DNA of 33,300 nt, from NCBI GenBank assembly GCA_024640625.1, contig JAHEER010000039.1:1-33300 (forward strand), in the 5' to 3' direction. The DNA is from Desulfobulbaceae bacterium. Lineage in GTDB: Bacteria > Desulfobacterota > Desulfobulbia > Desulfobulbales > Desulfocapsaceae. The stretch's first letter is position 1, and every line of letters begins with the position of its first letter. The translations under genes and the position numbers were made by a program. Below the pieces are notes generated by a model. It was not told the DNA's origin, ran no database searches, and saw nothing but the letters and a program-made list of their open reading frames with translations. Shown in pieces: positions 32,932 through 33,300 of this stretch.

Positions 32932-33081
32932 TTGATAATTGCCCGGTGCTGCTGCGCTCGGCCTGCTCAACTCCGCGGTGAAACACCGACCGGATGTCGG
33001 CCGCTTCGCGGCCTCTGGCGATCGGTAAGCGTATTCACCGCTTCGTTGGGCCTTCACAATGCAGCCCCAGCCAATTATCAA
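32932..33081. repeat. 150-bp fold-back element with 10-bp perfect terminal inverted repeats
   Basis: TTGATAATTG (32932-32941) and CAATTATCAA (33072-33081) are exact inverted repeats. The sequence just inside continues to pair imperfectly (GGTGCTGC against a GCAGCCCC-type stretch). Inner hairpins are CGGTG-AAA-CACCG (32976-32988) and GGCCGC-TTC-GCGGCC (32999-33013). A minus-strand open frame across it (32893-33195) looks spurious. It lies 30 bases from the previous fold-back element, so the two may be one composite region. Confidence 0.6.
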
Positions 33082-33130
33082 GCGCACAAAACCGAACTCG
33101 ATTAGAGGCTGAGTATAATGATGGAGGAAC

Positions 33131-33300
33131 CTATACGAATGACGGCAGCCGCCGGTGCACCTCGTCGATAGCAGCTTCGTTCTGCAGCAGTTCATCCAGC
33201 GTGTTCCAGGTGCCGCCCAGCAGCGCCGTCCTGGCGGCTGGGTAAATGTCGATGGAAATCTTTTTCTCCCCGAAGGAAAGGGTCTGAGCCTCGAGATCGA
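33131..33300 (-). CDS. C-terminal end of a minus-strand gene, possibly small subunit of 3-isopropylmalate dehydratase (LeuD-like)
   Basis: An open minus-strand frame enters from the right edge and stops with TAG at 33131-33133. The 56 visible residues include SFGEKKISIDIYPAARTALL, GGTWNTLDELLQNEAAIDEV and RRLPSF. The pattern of an A-R-x-x-L-L-x-G-x-W segment followed by an RLP-type end recalls the C-terminus of some aconitase-type small subunits, which is the basis of the LeuD guess. Codon use and residue pattern look like real coding sequence, but the identity needs the rest of the gene. The fold-back region lies just downstream of it. Confidence 0.5.
   Translation of the reverse strand, partial: DLEAQTLSFGEKKISIDIYPAARTALLGGTWNTLDELLQNEAAIDEVHRRLPSFV

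Noticed and set aside
32893-33195. Minus-strand ORF of 100 codons across the second fold-back element
   Set aside because: It follows the palindromic repeat and its residues (Arg-, Ser- and Cys-rich) reflect the hairpins rather than a protein; it also overlaps the real coding end at 33131.

Overview
The window looks like chromosomal DNA of an anaerobic, Gram-negative deltaproteobacterial-type organism (Desulfobacterota; a sulfate- or metal-reducing lineage is the best guess). The grounds are an outer-membrane barrel and lipoproteins, an AsmA-family protein, a periplasmic multiheme cytochrome, a NapC/NirT-type quinol-linked cytochrome, a DUF3786 protein, a HesA/MoeB/ThiF protein and a convincing selenocysteine gene. 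I saw no rRNA, tRNA, CRISPR array, phage or transposase gene.

Layout, left to right. (1) 1-5471, minus strand: a dipeptide/oligopeptide ABC importer, dppA-(terminator)-dppB-dppC-dppD-dppF, with dppF cut by the window edge. (2) 5698-7789, minus: upp and uraA, a uracil salvage pair, followed by an EamA-type exporter (7994-8908). (3) 9156-12811: two convergent cytochrome genes around a shared bidirectional terminator. The plus-strand gene reads through an in-frame TGA with a SECIS-like hairpin directly after it and encodes an 11-heme cytochrome fused to two rhodanese domains. The minus-strand gene is a membrane-anchored NapC/NirT-type cytochrome. (4) 13042-16980, minus: a 1312-residue AsmA-family protein with an internal repeat array. 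(5) 17506-22861: envelope genes of unknown role (lipoprotein, outer-membrane barrel, DUF5329 protein, secreted endonuclease/exonuclease/phosphatase-fold protein), galM and a DUF1820 protein. (6) 22924-26530, minus: an rpfF-like gene for a diffusible fatty-acid signal synthase, followed by a membrane-bound PAS-GGDEF-EAL protein. Together they resemble an RpfF/RpfR-style link between a diffusible signal factor and cyclic di-GMP. (7) 26770-28536: a DUF3786 protein and a HesA/MoeB/ThiF protein, convergent and overlapping. (8) 28625-28807: two palindromic non-coding elements. (9) 28806-32681: plsY, divergent from the tightly coupled operon def-fmt-larC-pgpA. (10) 32682-33130: non-coding DNA holding two fold-back (MITE-like) elements, then the 3' end of a minus-strand gene that may be LeuD-like.

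The two observations most worth following are the selenocysteine-containing multiheme cytochrome-rhodanese fusion (9156-11279, Sec at residue 66) and the rpfF plus PAS-GGDEF-EAL module (22924-26530). All family assignments come from reading motifs by eye; no database search was run.
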